A stretch of DNA of 64,000 bases from Diplonema papillatum. Taxonomy: Eukaryota; Euglenozoa; Diplonemea; Diplonemida; Diplonemidae. Position 1 is the first letter of the stretch. The number at the start of each line of letters is the position of its first letter. The notes below the pieces were generated by a model that was not told the origin of the DNA, made no database searches, and saw only the letters and a list, made by a program, of their open reading frames with translations. The DNA lies in contig JAPJBO010000385.1 in NCBI GenBank assembly GCA_030068145.1, forward strand, positions 62,001 through 126,000. Reading direction: 5' to 3'. Below, in pieces: positions 1 to 8,522 of this stretch. The translations under genes and the position numbers were made by a program.

Positions 1-558
1 AGAGGGGAAGTTCAGGGAGGGAATGCTGGAGCAGTTGCACGCTCTTTCGTTTTTCTTGGGGGTGGTTTCCTCCCCGTGTGTCGCCTCTTGCTGTGGTTTG
101 CTTGGGGCTTCTCTGCTGTTTTCGTGCGGTTCTGCCCCAGCATTCTCGTTTTTCGCACGAGCGCTGCGGCGGAGTGGGGAGGAAGTGATGGATGTAAGAG
201 AAGGAATGTGAAAACGGGAAAAAGGAGTAGATAAGAGGAAAAAGAAGGAATGTTTAAATGATGATGGGATGATGAGGCGTAGAGGAGGGTGTGAAGGGGA
301 GAGCAACAGCGGAGACAAAAAAAAAACACACAAGTTTGGTCCGGCTTGTGGTCGTGCGTCGTGCATTTCTCCCCTCAGTTACCAAAAAAAAAAAAAAAAA
401 AAACGTTTCAAACGTACTGTCGCCTTAGAGAGGCACATAGTACGAGTGACATAGAAGGGAAGGAAATAGAGGGATGACGCTAATCTTTAGGGCGGTTTGT
501 GCCTCTGCTTTGCTGTTTTGACACTGCTTTACCTCTCATCATGCTGAGAATGTTGTGG
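1..558. other. no gene seen; low-complexity flank
   Basis: Only short overlapping ORFs on both strands, none with a recognisable domain. There are two A-runs, near 318-326 and 384-402. I see no promoter or RNA gene. Confidence 0.5.
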
Positions 559-857
559 GGGGTGGATTCCCAATACATCACTCATTCGCATCTTTTTTCC
601 CAATACATCACTCATTCGCAACTTCTTCCCCAATACATCACACACGGTCAACTTCTTTCCCAATACATCATTCATTTACAACTTCTTTCCCGAAACATCA
701 CTCACCTGCAACTTACATCACTCATTTAAACTTTTTCCCCGATACATCACTCATTTGCAACTTCTTTCCCAATACATCACTCATTTGCAACTTCTTTCCC
801 GATACATCACTCATTTGCAACTTCTTTCCCAGTTGGTCACTAATTTGCATTTGGTAG
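559..857 (+). repeat. 30-bp iteron array, left arm
   Basis: About nine to ten degenerate units with core ATACATCACTCATT and spacer CAACTTCTTTCCC. One unit is truncated near 711-720. Units are less regular than in the right arm. Confidence 0.85.
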
Positions 858-1031
858 TGATTGCAACACAAATTGTATTCGTTTCCTGTCTCGGGTTCAA
901 TCCTCATTGCCACCATCGTCATGCTGTCTCTCTCAAGCTGTCGAGTCGACTTAGCTGCAAGTAAGCCACTGCAAGGAATCAAGAAGAGCGAATGAAATGC
1001 GTCTTGCAGTGCAAACAAAGCCAGGCGGCGA

Positions 1032-1445
1032 ACTCAGAATGCCCAGTGTGGCTCCTGCGCCAGCCGCGCCAGAAAACCCTGTTTTCTGGCGCGTTTGGCG
1101 CGATTGGCGCGCCCTTAGTGTTTTCACCAGGAATTGACAACTTTTTCATGTTGGGTTCATCATTCGTCCATTTTCTCGGCGATCCCGGCGTGCCTTCCGA
1201 CAAAATTGTTGTTCGATGAGAAGATCGATGACGAAATCTTCCAGAGAACCTGTTCTCAGAGGGTGTCAACCTATTCTGGTGCCTTCCCACACCCCTGTCC
1301 TTCCAGAGCCACTGAAAAACAAGCTTTTCACAGGGGATCGATCAGCCTTTTTGGACCAGTTTGGACGTGTTCGCCATGGTCATCCATGGTACCCTGCGGC
1401 AATGCAAGGCCGACGAACCACAGGGATCCACTTACGGCAGGGACC
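1032..1445 (-). repeat. dispersed repeat A, copy 1
   Basis: This segment is the reverse complement of 18108-18530, with shared blocks such as GGCGCGCCAATCGCGCC and the hairpin CGCGCCAGAAAACAGG. A partial third copy lies at 20130-20275. No ORF is shared between copies, so I treat it as non-coding. Confidence 0.8.
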
Positions 1446-1931
1446 ATGCTAATCTTCTCTGTAACGATCTAATTTAGCGGATGTCCCATTTCTAGTACGC
1501 AGGGAAAACCTGCTACACGGGAGCCAAGCTTACGTGCAGTGCCACGGGCTACGGGTCGATTACCCAACTAAGGCATCAAGTCGTGAGGCGCACCTTTGGG
1601 GCTTGCCGCTCGCGCTGAGCACAAGCTCGTCGAGACGTCGCAGATCGGACGGGGTTGTAGCACTGTGCTGCCTCCGACTCAAGCTTTGCAAGCTGTGGTT
1701 GACCGTCACGTTCCTGGACTCGGACTCCGGGCTGGAGCGGCCTTTGCCCTTTTCCTGATTTCGGTCATTCGACTGACTCACTGTACACAAATTAAATCCT
1801 CGTCGAATGCATTTTACGTTCAAGTGACGCACCTCAGGCCCCTATTATGTTCTTTTCCGTAGCTCATGATGACATTCGAGTGACACTACACTGTCAGAAT
1901 TCGGTGGAAACCTGAATTTGAGTCTGAACTT

Positions 1932-2092
1932 CAGCCAAATGCAAATGAGTGACCGAACGGGAAAGAAGTTGTAAATGAGTGATGTATCGGGAAAGAAGTT
2001 GCAAATGAGTGATGTATTGGGGAAGAAGTTGCGAATGAGTGATGTATTGGGAAAAAAGATGCGAATGAGTGATGTATTGGGAATCCACCTTG
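1932..2092 (-). repeat. 30-bp iteron array, right arm
   Basis: Inverted counterpart of the array at 559-857, with about five units of GATGTATTGGGAARAAG type. It ends at GGGAATCCACC, the reverse complement of the left edge. Confidence 0.85.
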
Positions 2093-2400
2093 TTTCAAGA
2101 GAACGCACCTGCCCCGGAGGTGCCGGGGGCAAGAGTTCTCGAAAGAGGTGAAGTCCTAAATATGACGTTGCAACTTTTTTTGCCCATTCTATTACCATTT
2201 CAAACTTTTATACCAATCTATTACTACCCTCACTTTTATCCGAGACTAGAGGTATGCTAATAGCTCTATCGAGCCAACCCCACTTTTTGGGGGGTCCGCG
2301 GGCGAAGCCCGAGGGCACTTTTTTATAGTGAGATTTTAGTAAGTAGTCAATTCCCACGGCTCCGGTTTTTTTTGCCCCGTGATTGAAAAGGGCTATTTGC

Positions 2401-2455
2401 ATCTAGATTTCAGGTCTGGAGGCCCGGGTTCGAACCCGGCCGAGGACACTTTTCC
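2401..2455 (+). other. tRNA-like B-box segment
   Basis: Contains GGGTTCGAACCC, a textbook T-arm/B-box, preceded by a possible anticodon-like stem-loop. No matching 5' acceptor strand or A box is visible and the T-stem has mismatches. I read it as a tRNA relic or SINE head, not a working tRNA gene. Confidence 0.35.
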
Positions 2456-2585
2456 AGTCGAAAATGGGTGTTGGAAATTGTTGGTTTTCGGGGTCGTGTG
2501 TGCCCGAAATTTGCGTTTTTTTGCAGAGTTTCTCAATGTCTCACGGCTTTTGGCCACCCCGGGGAATTTGAGTCAGTCTACCTTA

Positions 2586-3978
2586 GCTTCACCCGAACTT
2601 TACTGTTATCCGAAACAAACCCCGAAAATCATGTATGACCGGAAAAGTGCCTCGCCCGGGTTCGAACTCGGGAACCCTTGCGCTGTTCACTCTGCCATCA
2701 CGGTGTCATTTCCAGGGGGGCGAAAACTTCCTGACCCTTTACACTCCGGCCGGGGTTTCTTGACCCGTGATTTGTGCATACTTGAGGCCCGGACGGAACG
2801 TAGCCTCATGCTTGCTTCGCCGAACATACCCGAATAGAGCTTCACCAGAACTCAGCTTTGCTTCGCCCGAACTTAGCTCACCAAAACTTAGTTGCCCGAA
2901 CTTTGCTTTGCTTCGCCCGAACTTTGCGTTCACCAGAACTTAGCCTCCCCAGAACTTAGCTTCACCCGAACTTTGCTTTGACTTAGCTTCGCCCGAACTT
3001 TGCTCTGACTCAGCTTCGCCCAGACTTCACCAGAGCTTAGCATCGCCCGAACTTTGCTTTGCTTCGCCCGAACTTTGCCTTCACCAGAACTTAGCTTCAC
3101 CCGAACTTTGCTTTGCTTTGCCCGAACTTTGCTTTCACCAGAACTTAGCCTCCCCAAAACTTAGCTTCACCCGAACTTTGCTTTGACTTGGCTTCGCCCG
3201 AACTTTGCTTCACCAGCTTTGACTTAGCTTCGCTTCACCAGAACTTTGAACTTAGCTTCGCCCGAACTTTGCTTCACCAGAACTTTGCTTTGCTTCAGCA
3301 GAACTTTGCTTCGCCAGAACTTAGCATCGCCCAACCTTTGCCTTCACCAGAACTTTGCTTTGCTTTGCCCGAACTTTGCTTTGCTTCGCCCGAACTTTGC
3401 TTTCACCAGAACTTAGCCTCCCCAGAACTTAGCTTCGCCGAACTTTGCTTTGCTTCGCCCGAACTGTGCTTTCACCAGAACTTTGCTTCACCAGAACTTC
3501 CCCGGAACTTAACTTCACCCGACCTTTGTTTCGCCCGAACTTTGCTTCACCAGAACTTAGCCTCCCCAAAGCTTAGCTTCACCCGAACTTTGCTTTGCTT
3601 CGCCGAACCTAGCTTCACCAGAACTTAGCTTCGCCCGAACTTTGCTTTGCTTCGCCGGAACTTTGCTTTCACCAGAACTTAGCCTCCCCAGAACTTAGCT
3701 TCACCCGAACTTTGCTTTGACTTAGCTTCGCCCGAACTTGACTCACCAGAACTTAGCATCGCCCGAACTTTGCTGCCGAACTTTGCTTTCACCAGAACTT
3801 AGCTTCACCCGAACTTTGCTTCGCCCGAGCTTTGCTTTCACCAGAACTTAGCCTCCCCAGAGCTTAGCTTCACCCGAACTTTGCTTTGCTTCGCCGAACT
3901 TAGCTTCGCCCGAACTTTGCTATGCTTCGCCGGAGCTTTGCTTTCACCAGAACTTAGCCTCCCCAGAACTTAGCTTCA
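2586..3978. repeat. 16-bp satellite, left block
   Basis: Tandem units alternate between CGCCCGAACTTTGCTT and CACCAGAACTTAGCTT, about 16 bp each and considerably degenerate. The block stops at a T-run at 3979, resumes at 5706 and ends near 6047. The long ORFs across it are products of the repeat. Confidence 0.9.
2649..2705 (-). other. tRNA-like A/B-box segment
   Basis: On the minus strand an A-box-like TGGCAGAGTGA is followed about 20 nt later by GAGTTCGAACCCGGG, a B-box. Spacing is too short for a full tRNA and the T-stem is imperfect. A tRNA-derived SINE fragment or pseudo-tRNA is likely. Confidence 0.35.
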
Positions 3979-3992
3979 CATTTTTTTTTCCT

Positions 3993-5453
3993 CATGCGCA
4001 TGGCAGAACGAAGTCTTCTCCCCCACGTCCATCTAGATTTGCTTCAGCACATGCAAGGGAATTGCAGGCGCACGGGATTGCTCAGCGCGGTCGTGGGCCT
4101 AACGGCCTCCTCAATGTCCCGTTCACCGTTGTGGAGGAGAAAGAAGGGGCGCTTCGTCAGCGCTTTATTCTCTGGACGTACGACGCCAACGCCGTGGTCG
4201 AGACGGACGGTTACCAGGCACATGTCCCGCTTCAGCATGTCTCTCAGTACCTCGAGGCGGTCAGCGAGGAGTGTGGCTCGACGCGAGACTTCCGGTGTGG
4301 GTTCTACGGCATCGAGATTCCGATCGCCTCTCGCGGACTCTTCGCATTCCAAGATGATGCAGGAGAGTGGTGGGAGTTGACGAGGCTGCCGATGGGACAT
4401 TCCTGTGCGCCGGAGCTGATGCACACGGTGGCGTCGACGGCGGCGGGGCACCCGGAATACGTCGACGGCCAGTACGCGGTGTCCTCGGACGTGGTAGTTC
4501 ACGTGTGGGTGGACAACATCCGGTACGCAGGGCCGCACGATCTGGTGCTGGCGGTGACGTCGCGGTTGGACGAGCTCGCTTCGGAAGCTGGCATGACGTG
4601 GAAGGCCGCCGACACGCAGACGGCTGCGCAACGCTACGAGTTCATCGGCGTTGAGTGGAATCACGCCGACGGAACAGTGGGCGTATCGCGAAAAATGCGG
4701 TCGCGGTTGCAACGTGCAGAGGACGCCATCGAAGGGGGTTCAATGACGGCCTCGGATGTGGAGTCCCTTGCTGGCCGTCTCCTTCACGCCTCGGCCATCA
4801 CCGGCGTATTTGTGGGCGAGTTTTACTTCGTCTTGAAGTTCTTTCGCAGGGTGACGAACGCGTTGAACCGGGGCGAGAAGGCCGTAGATGAGAAGGTCGT
4901 CCTCTCCGACGGCATACGGCGGTCGCTCCCCGTATGGCTGCGACGGGTTGCGCGGCGACGTGCCGTGCCTGTTGCCGCGCAGACGCCGGAGTTGGCGGTT
5001 TTTGTTGACGCCAGCCTGGATGGTTGGGGCGGTGTACTCGTGGATGTCGACACCAACGACATGGTTGTAGTGGGTGCGCGGTGGAAGAGAGCCGAAAGGC
5101 GTTTTCACATCAACGAGTTGGAAGCCATGGCTTTGGAGAGGTCCGTAGCGGCCATCACACCAGCGCACGCGGGCTCCTCGGTGTCCATTGTGGTGGACAA
5201 TACTTCTGTGCAGGGGGTAGCCCGCAAAGGATCATGCCTGCGTTCGCAGGTTCTCAACGACTCTGTCGTGCGTGCATTGTTGTGTTTGCAGCGACTGAAT
5301 ATTGCATTGTCAGTTCGTTGGGTGAAGAGCGCGGGTAATCCTGCTGATCTGCCATCGCGGGTCCCGGTAACGTCTCTCACCGATAAGAATATCGCGGACA
5401 TTTCACTTGCGGTCCGGGATTTTTTAACTGGCGAGATGGGTTTGGTGGCGTGA
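3993..5453 (+). CDS. 5'-truncated RT/RNase H ORF of a YR-type retroelement
   Basis: The open frame has no ATG at its left end, so it looks 5'-truncated. The first part resembles RT finger/palm: a segment like motif A (D-x-R-C-G-F-Y-G), then R-L-P-M-G-H-S-x-A-P (motif B) at about 4390-4425. Next is V-W-V-D-N-I at 4503-4520, in the place of the usual x-x-D-D catalytic motif. The C-terminal part is an RNase H-like fold with VDASLDGWG at about 5007-5033, an acidic E, VDNTS, and NPADLPSR near the end, as in DIRS-type elements. It sits inside the 16-bp satellite and is followed by a 38-bp inverted repeat. I infer a DIRS/YR-lineage pol fragment. The second catalytic Asp is replaced by Asn, so activity is uncertain. 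Confidence 0.75.
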   Translation, partial: HAHGRTKSSPPRPSRFASAHARELQAHGIAQRGRGPNGLLNVPFTVVEEKEGALRQRFILWTYDANAVVETDGYQAHVPLQHVSQYLEAVSEECGSTRDFRCGFYGIEIPIASRGLFAFQDDAGEWWELTRLPMGHSCAPELMHTVASTAAGHPEYVDGQYAVSSDVVVHVWVDNIRYAGPHDLVLAVTSRLDELASEAGMTWKAADTQTAAQRYEFIGVEWNHADGTVGVSRKMRSRLQRAEDAIEGGSMTASDVESLAGRLLHASAITGVFVGEFYFVLKFFRRVTNALNRGEKAVDEKVVLSDGIRRSLPVWLRRVARRRAVPVAAQTPELAVFVDASLDGWGGVLVDVDTNDMVVVGARWKRAERRFHINELEAMALERSVAAITPAHAGSSVSIVVDNTSVQGVARKGSCLRSQVLNDSVVRALLCLQRLNIALSVRWVKSAGNPADLPSRVPVTSLTDKNIADISLAVRDFLTGEMGLVA

Positions 5454-5581
5454 CCTCCGGGCTAGCCCGTTCGCTCACTTTCTGCGGCTAGCTCGGGGGG
5501 TAACCCCATCGTATGTGACCTCTCGTGTTTTCTCCGTTCATTGCTTGCGTCTCAGGAGTGCGTGAACGACGGAGAATTCTA
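5454..5581. other. 3' non-coding part of the YR-type pol fragment
   Basis: Short GC-rich stretch containing GCTAGC twice within a small palindrome. No gene. Confidence 0.4.
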
Positions 5582-5704
5582 TTGGTTTATCAGGGGAATT
5601 CTACTAGGTAAAACAAACGCTCCTTTTCCCCCGCGATCCAAGTGCGCACCGAGGTGTCCTAAGGGTCGTTTGTTTTACCTAGTAGAATTCCCCTGATAAA
5701 TCAA
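5582..5704. repeat. 38-bp inverted repeat (hairpin) at the element end
   Basis: The arms at 5582-5619 and 5667-5704 are reverse complements with one mismatch (GGTTTATC against GATTTATC); the spacer is 47 nt. It lies just after the pol fragment and just before the satellite resumes. It may be the terminal or internal complementary region typical of DIRS elements. Confidence 0.85.
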
Positions 5705-5705
5705 T

Positions 5706-6047
5706 ATCACCCGAACTTTGCTTTGACTTAGCTTCGCCCGAACTTGACTCACCAGAACTTAGTATCGCCGAACTTTGCTGCCGAACTTTGTTTTCACCAG
5801 AACTTAGCTTCACCCGAACTTTGCTTCGCCCGAGCTTTGCTTTGACCAGAACTTAGCCTCCCAGAACTTAGCTTCACCCGAACTTTGCTGCTGACTTCGC
5901 CGAACTTAGCTTTACCAGAACTTAGTATCCCCGAACTTTGCTGCCGAACTTTGCTTTCACCAGAACTTTGCTTTGACTTAGCTTCGCCGAACTTAGCTTC
6001 ACCAGAACTTTGCTTCACCAGAACTTTACTGTTTCCCGAACTTAACT
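5706..6047. repeat. 16-bp satellite, right block
   Basis: Same unit family as 2586-3978, with many truncated units. The two blocks look like one array split by the retroelement fragment between them. Confidence 0.85.
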
Positions 6048-6429
6048 GCTGCCTCTAGTCTCGCTGGGCGCCGGTCTTTACCGGCGCAAATGTACTCACT
6101 CAATCCACGAAAACGTATCATTGATTTTGCTTCGTGCGATCCGCCATGTTTAGGCCAAATTTTGAGCAAAATTCGGAATTTTTTTTGGGATGGAAAGAGC
6201 TATCCACAACGTGTATCGGCACCTTTTTGGAACTCGATATAGCCAAAAATCTGACCCCCAGATGGCCCCCCAGAACCAAAAGTGGGTGTGCTACCCGTTA
6301 GACCATGGGCGAAAAAAACGCGGGCGATTTCATTTTTTTTATTGAGAAAAATAAATTCTGGTGGAAATGGCTTGCGGAGCGTGACGATAAATTTCGTTTA
6401 TTTTTTGACAGGATTCCATTGTGTTTACA
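6048..6429. other. no gene; AT-rich flank of the YR retroelement
   Basis: Contains a short GC hairpin (GCGCCGGTCTTTACCGGCGC at about 6066) and AAATAAATT / AAATTTCGTTTATTTT motifs that resemble the element's terminal repeats. No ORF of note. Confidence 0.4.
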
Positions 6430-6579
6430 CAGGCCGGAAAAATAAACGAATTTATTTTTTCTGAGATAGCAAAAACCGAGCGCAGCGAGCTTTTTGTGAG
6501 AAGGTTTTATTATCCAAACAACCAGGCGTGCTCTCTCATTTTATTTCTCACAAAAAAAGACAAAGACCCCCCCCGCACA

Positions 6580-7509
6580 ATGCCCCCGAAGCCTAGCCCG
6601 AAAGCCGCGGCTGCAAAGGCTCGGGAGAAGGAACTTGAGCTGAGGAGGAAGAACGCGCAGATCCGGAGCCTTGAGAAGCAGATTCGCGAACTCAAGGCTA
6701 AGGTCCCAGTTGACGAAGAGGAGAGCGACACTGGGTCCAGCTCCAGCAGCTCGCTGGTGCCGCCGTTGCCGGCTGCGAAGGTCGCACCCAAGGCCGCCCC
6801 CAAGCAGGGAAAGAAGCGGAAAAGGGACGACCCGTCGCTGCTGTTTCCCCATCTGTCATCCAGGGCCGTGGATAAGCTCGTCGTGGCGTACGAGGACTAC
6901 CCGAGCATGTTTGACCTGCTGGACGCGGAGACGCGTGGGGAACTTGCTGGGGCCACTGGGGAGGGGGAGGTGTACGAGATCCTGGACCGGTTCGCGGCAG
7001 AGAACTATGGTCATCAGGAGAAGGAGCGGAGTGAGGACAGGTTGCTCGAGCCGGAGACCTGGCCTGATGTAGTGACCCCTGGTTGGTTGTTCGAGTTCAA
7101 CAGCGCGGTGGAAAGGGCGTACCCCTTCGCTGGCAACGCGGCTCTCAAGGAAAGGCGCACTCGGGTAATACAGGACATCCGCGACCACTGGGAGCTGAGG
7201 GCGCCCAAAAACAAGGTGGTGTGGATCAGGAGGGCGCAGGGCATCCTCAATGAACTCGAGGCTGCCTGGGCCGAGTACACCGAGCGGGACCCCAGGGCGG
7301 GGGTGCACATGAGGAGGTTGCTGAAGATGGAGGACTGTTCAGAGAGGGTCCTCGGCAACCGGCGCAGATTCAGGGCGGATTTTCGTCGTCGCCCGCAGGG
7401 AAGGGAAGACCCGGGAAGGGTGCGTGCGTCGAAGACGCCGGTGTGCCGGAGTTTTGCCCGGGGCAAATGCGGCTTCAAGGACTGCAAGTATCTGCACGAA
7501 AAGCAGTGA
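6580..7509 (+). CDS. gag-like protein with coiled coil and CCCH zinc finger
   Basis: The ATG at 6580 (ACAATGCCC) gives 309 residues. The N terminus is Lys/Ala-rich, followed by a short charged coiled coil (about 15-45), an acidic/serine linker and a KRKR stretch (about 95-100). The middle is helical and unlike anything I can name. The C terminus is Arg-rich and ends in C-x7-C-x4-C-x3-H, a CCCH-type finger suited to RNA binding. I infer the structural/nucleic-acid-binding protein of the retroelement. The stop is a single TGA (AAG CAG TGA CTG), after which the same frame stays open for the recombinase, so read-through could make a fusion. Confidence 0.7.
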   Translation: MPPKPSPKAAAAKAREKELELRRKNAQIRSLEKQIRELKAKVPVDEEESDTGSSSSSSLVPPLPAAKVAPKAAPKQGKKRKRDDPSLLFPHLSSRAVDKLVVAYEDYPSMFDLLDAETRGELAGATGEGEVYEILDRFAAENYGHQEKERSEDRLLEPETWPDVVTPGWLFEFNSAVERAYPFAGNAALKERRTRVIQDIRDHWELRAPKNKVVWIRRAQGILNELEAAWAEYTERDPRAGVHMRRLLKMEDCSERVLGNRRRFRADFRRRPQGREDPGRVRASKTPVCRSFARGKCGFKDCKYLHEKQ

Positions 7510-8451
7510 CTGCTGTGGGAGAAGAAGGCGGCCGCTCTGGAGAACAAAGCGACGGTGGCTGCTACGAAGCAGCAGAAGAGCAGCCATCTGAGCAAGTTGG
7601 AAAGAGTGGTGGGAGTGATAGGTCTCTCCGACGCTCCTCCGCTCTTGAAGCTGCGGGCCTTCGCGGCGGCGATGGTGGGTCCGGGGCTGACGGTAAGGCA
7701 AAAAAGAGACTTGCAAAAGCGGTTGCCGGGTCAGCGGGGTCGGGCTCCGTTGGCAAAAATGCGCACCTCGTCGGTGCAGAAGTACCTCGCAACAGCAGCT
7801 GCACAGATGGACGTCCCTCTGGGCAGCCTGAGAGGTACGAACAAGGCGCTGGAAAAGGTGCGGCTTCAGCGCCGAGAGTTTCCGGCTCACGCGCCTCCAA
7901 TGAGTTTCTCGCAGTGGGAGATGATACGCGTGGCTCTGCAGGGAGGCTCGGCGGAGCTGGCGGCAGCGGGGGCGTTGGCGTGGACGGGGGCTCTGCGAAT
8001 GGCCGATCTGCTGGCGATCGAAGTTCGCAAGGACGTCATCCTCCCTCGGCCGAACACAGTGGTGATTCGTTGGTACACGTCGAAGGAAGCGAAGCTGAGT
8101 GGGGACCCCACGGAGAGGGCTTACACGCTCCCCCCCTCGCTGGTGAAGGCGGTAAAGAAGTGGAAGCTCGGAGGGAAGGACTTCGACGCCGGGACAGTTC
8201 GCGAGCTGATGGCTGTCGCGAGAACTGTGTTCCCCGAGGTGCAGGACCACAGCTGGAAAAGAGGTGCCCTGCAGCACCTGGCTCTGGGGGGCATGGGCTG
8301 GGAGGGGCTCCTGGCGGTGTCTCGGCACAAGTCGAAAGAAGTGCTGAGGCGCTACCTGTGGGGGTGTGTGTCCCCGGACACGGCGCTGCAACACAGGGCC
8401 ACGGCGGCGATGCACGTGCCGAGTGCGAAGAAGAGGAGGATGAGGGGGTGA
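7510..8451 (+). CDS. tyrosine recombinase of the retroelement
   Basis: In frame with the upstream ORF after its TGA. No ATG occurs before about 7672, so expression by stop-codon read-through (or a non-AUG start) is likely. The last two thirds carry the YR signature: first catalytic Arg in T-G-A-L-R-M-A-D-L (about 7987-8013), then H-S-W-K-R (about 8250-8265), then S-R-H-K-S followed by R-R-Y-L-W with the Tyr nucleophile (about 8323-8360). So R, H-x-x-R, H and Y are all present. The enzyme would integrate the circular DNA copy. It ends in a basic KKRRMRG tail and its stop overlaps the start of the pol frame. Confidence 0.85.
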   Translation: MLWEKKAAALENKATVAATKQQKSSHLSKLERVVGVIGLSDAPPLLKLRAFAAAMVGPGLTVRQKRDLQKRLPGQRGRAPLAKMRTSSVQKYLATAAAQMDVPLGSLRGTNKALEKVRLQRREFPAHAPPMSFSQWEMIRVALQGGSAELAAAGALAWTGALRMADLLAIEVRKDVILPRPNTVVIRWYTSKEAKLSGDPTERAYTLPPSLVKAVKKWKLGGKDFDAGTVRELMAVARTVFPEVQDHSWKRGALQHLALGGMGWEGLLAVSRHKSKEVLRRYLWGCVSPDTALQHRATAAMHVPSAKKRRMRG

Positions 8452-8522
8452 TTCTCCGTGTTGAGCGCAGGCAACGGGTATCGACCAAGTGTCCTGGTTA
8501 TGCCTCTGACGTGAAGTCGCGG

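Larger units (their letters stand above)
559..2092. mobile_element. non-coding element with inverted 30-bp iteron arrays
   Basis: The left edge GGTGGATTCCCAATACATC at about 559 recurs as its reverse complement at about 2075-2092. Both edges continue inward as tandem copies of a 30-bp unit containing CCAATACATCACTCATT. The left array runs to about 857 and the right one starts at about 1932. The interior of about 1.07 kb has no convincing gene but holds a minus-strand copy of a dispersed repeat. I infer a non-autonomous DNA element; the target duplication could not be fixed (TTGT is possible). Confidence 0.6.

Noticed and set aside
2401-2455. A selenocysteine-like tRNA (possible UCA loop)
   Set aside because: No acceptor stem, no long variable arm and T-stem mismatches; only a B-box survives.
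7443-8448. N-terminal extension of the RT frame over the recombinase gene
   Set aside because: It is the antisense-free shadow frame of the YR ORF: low complexity Gly/Arg, no RT or gag motifs before 8451.
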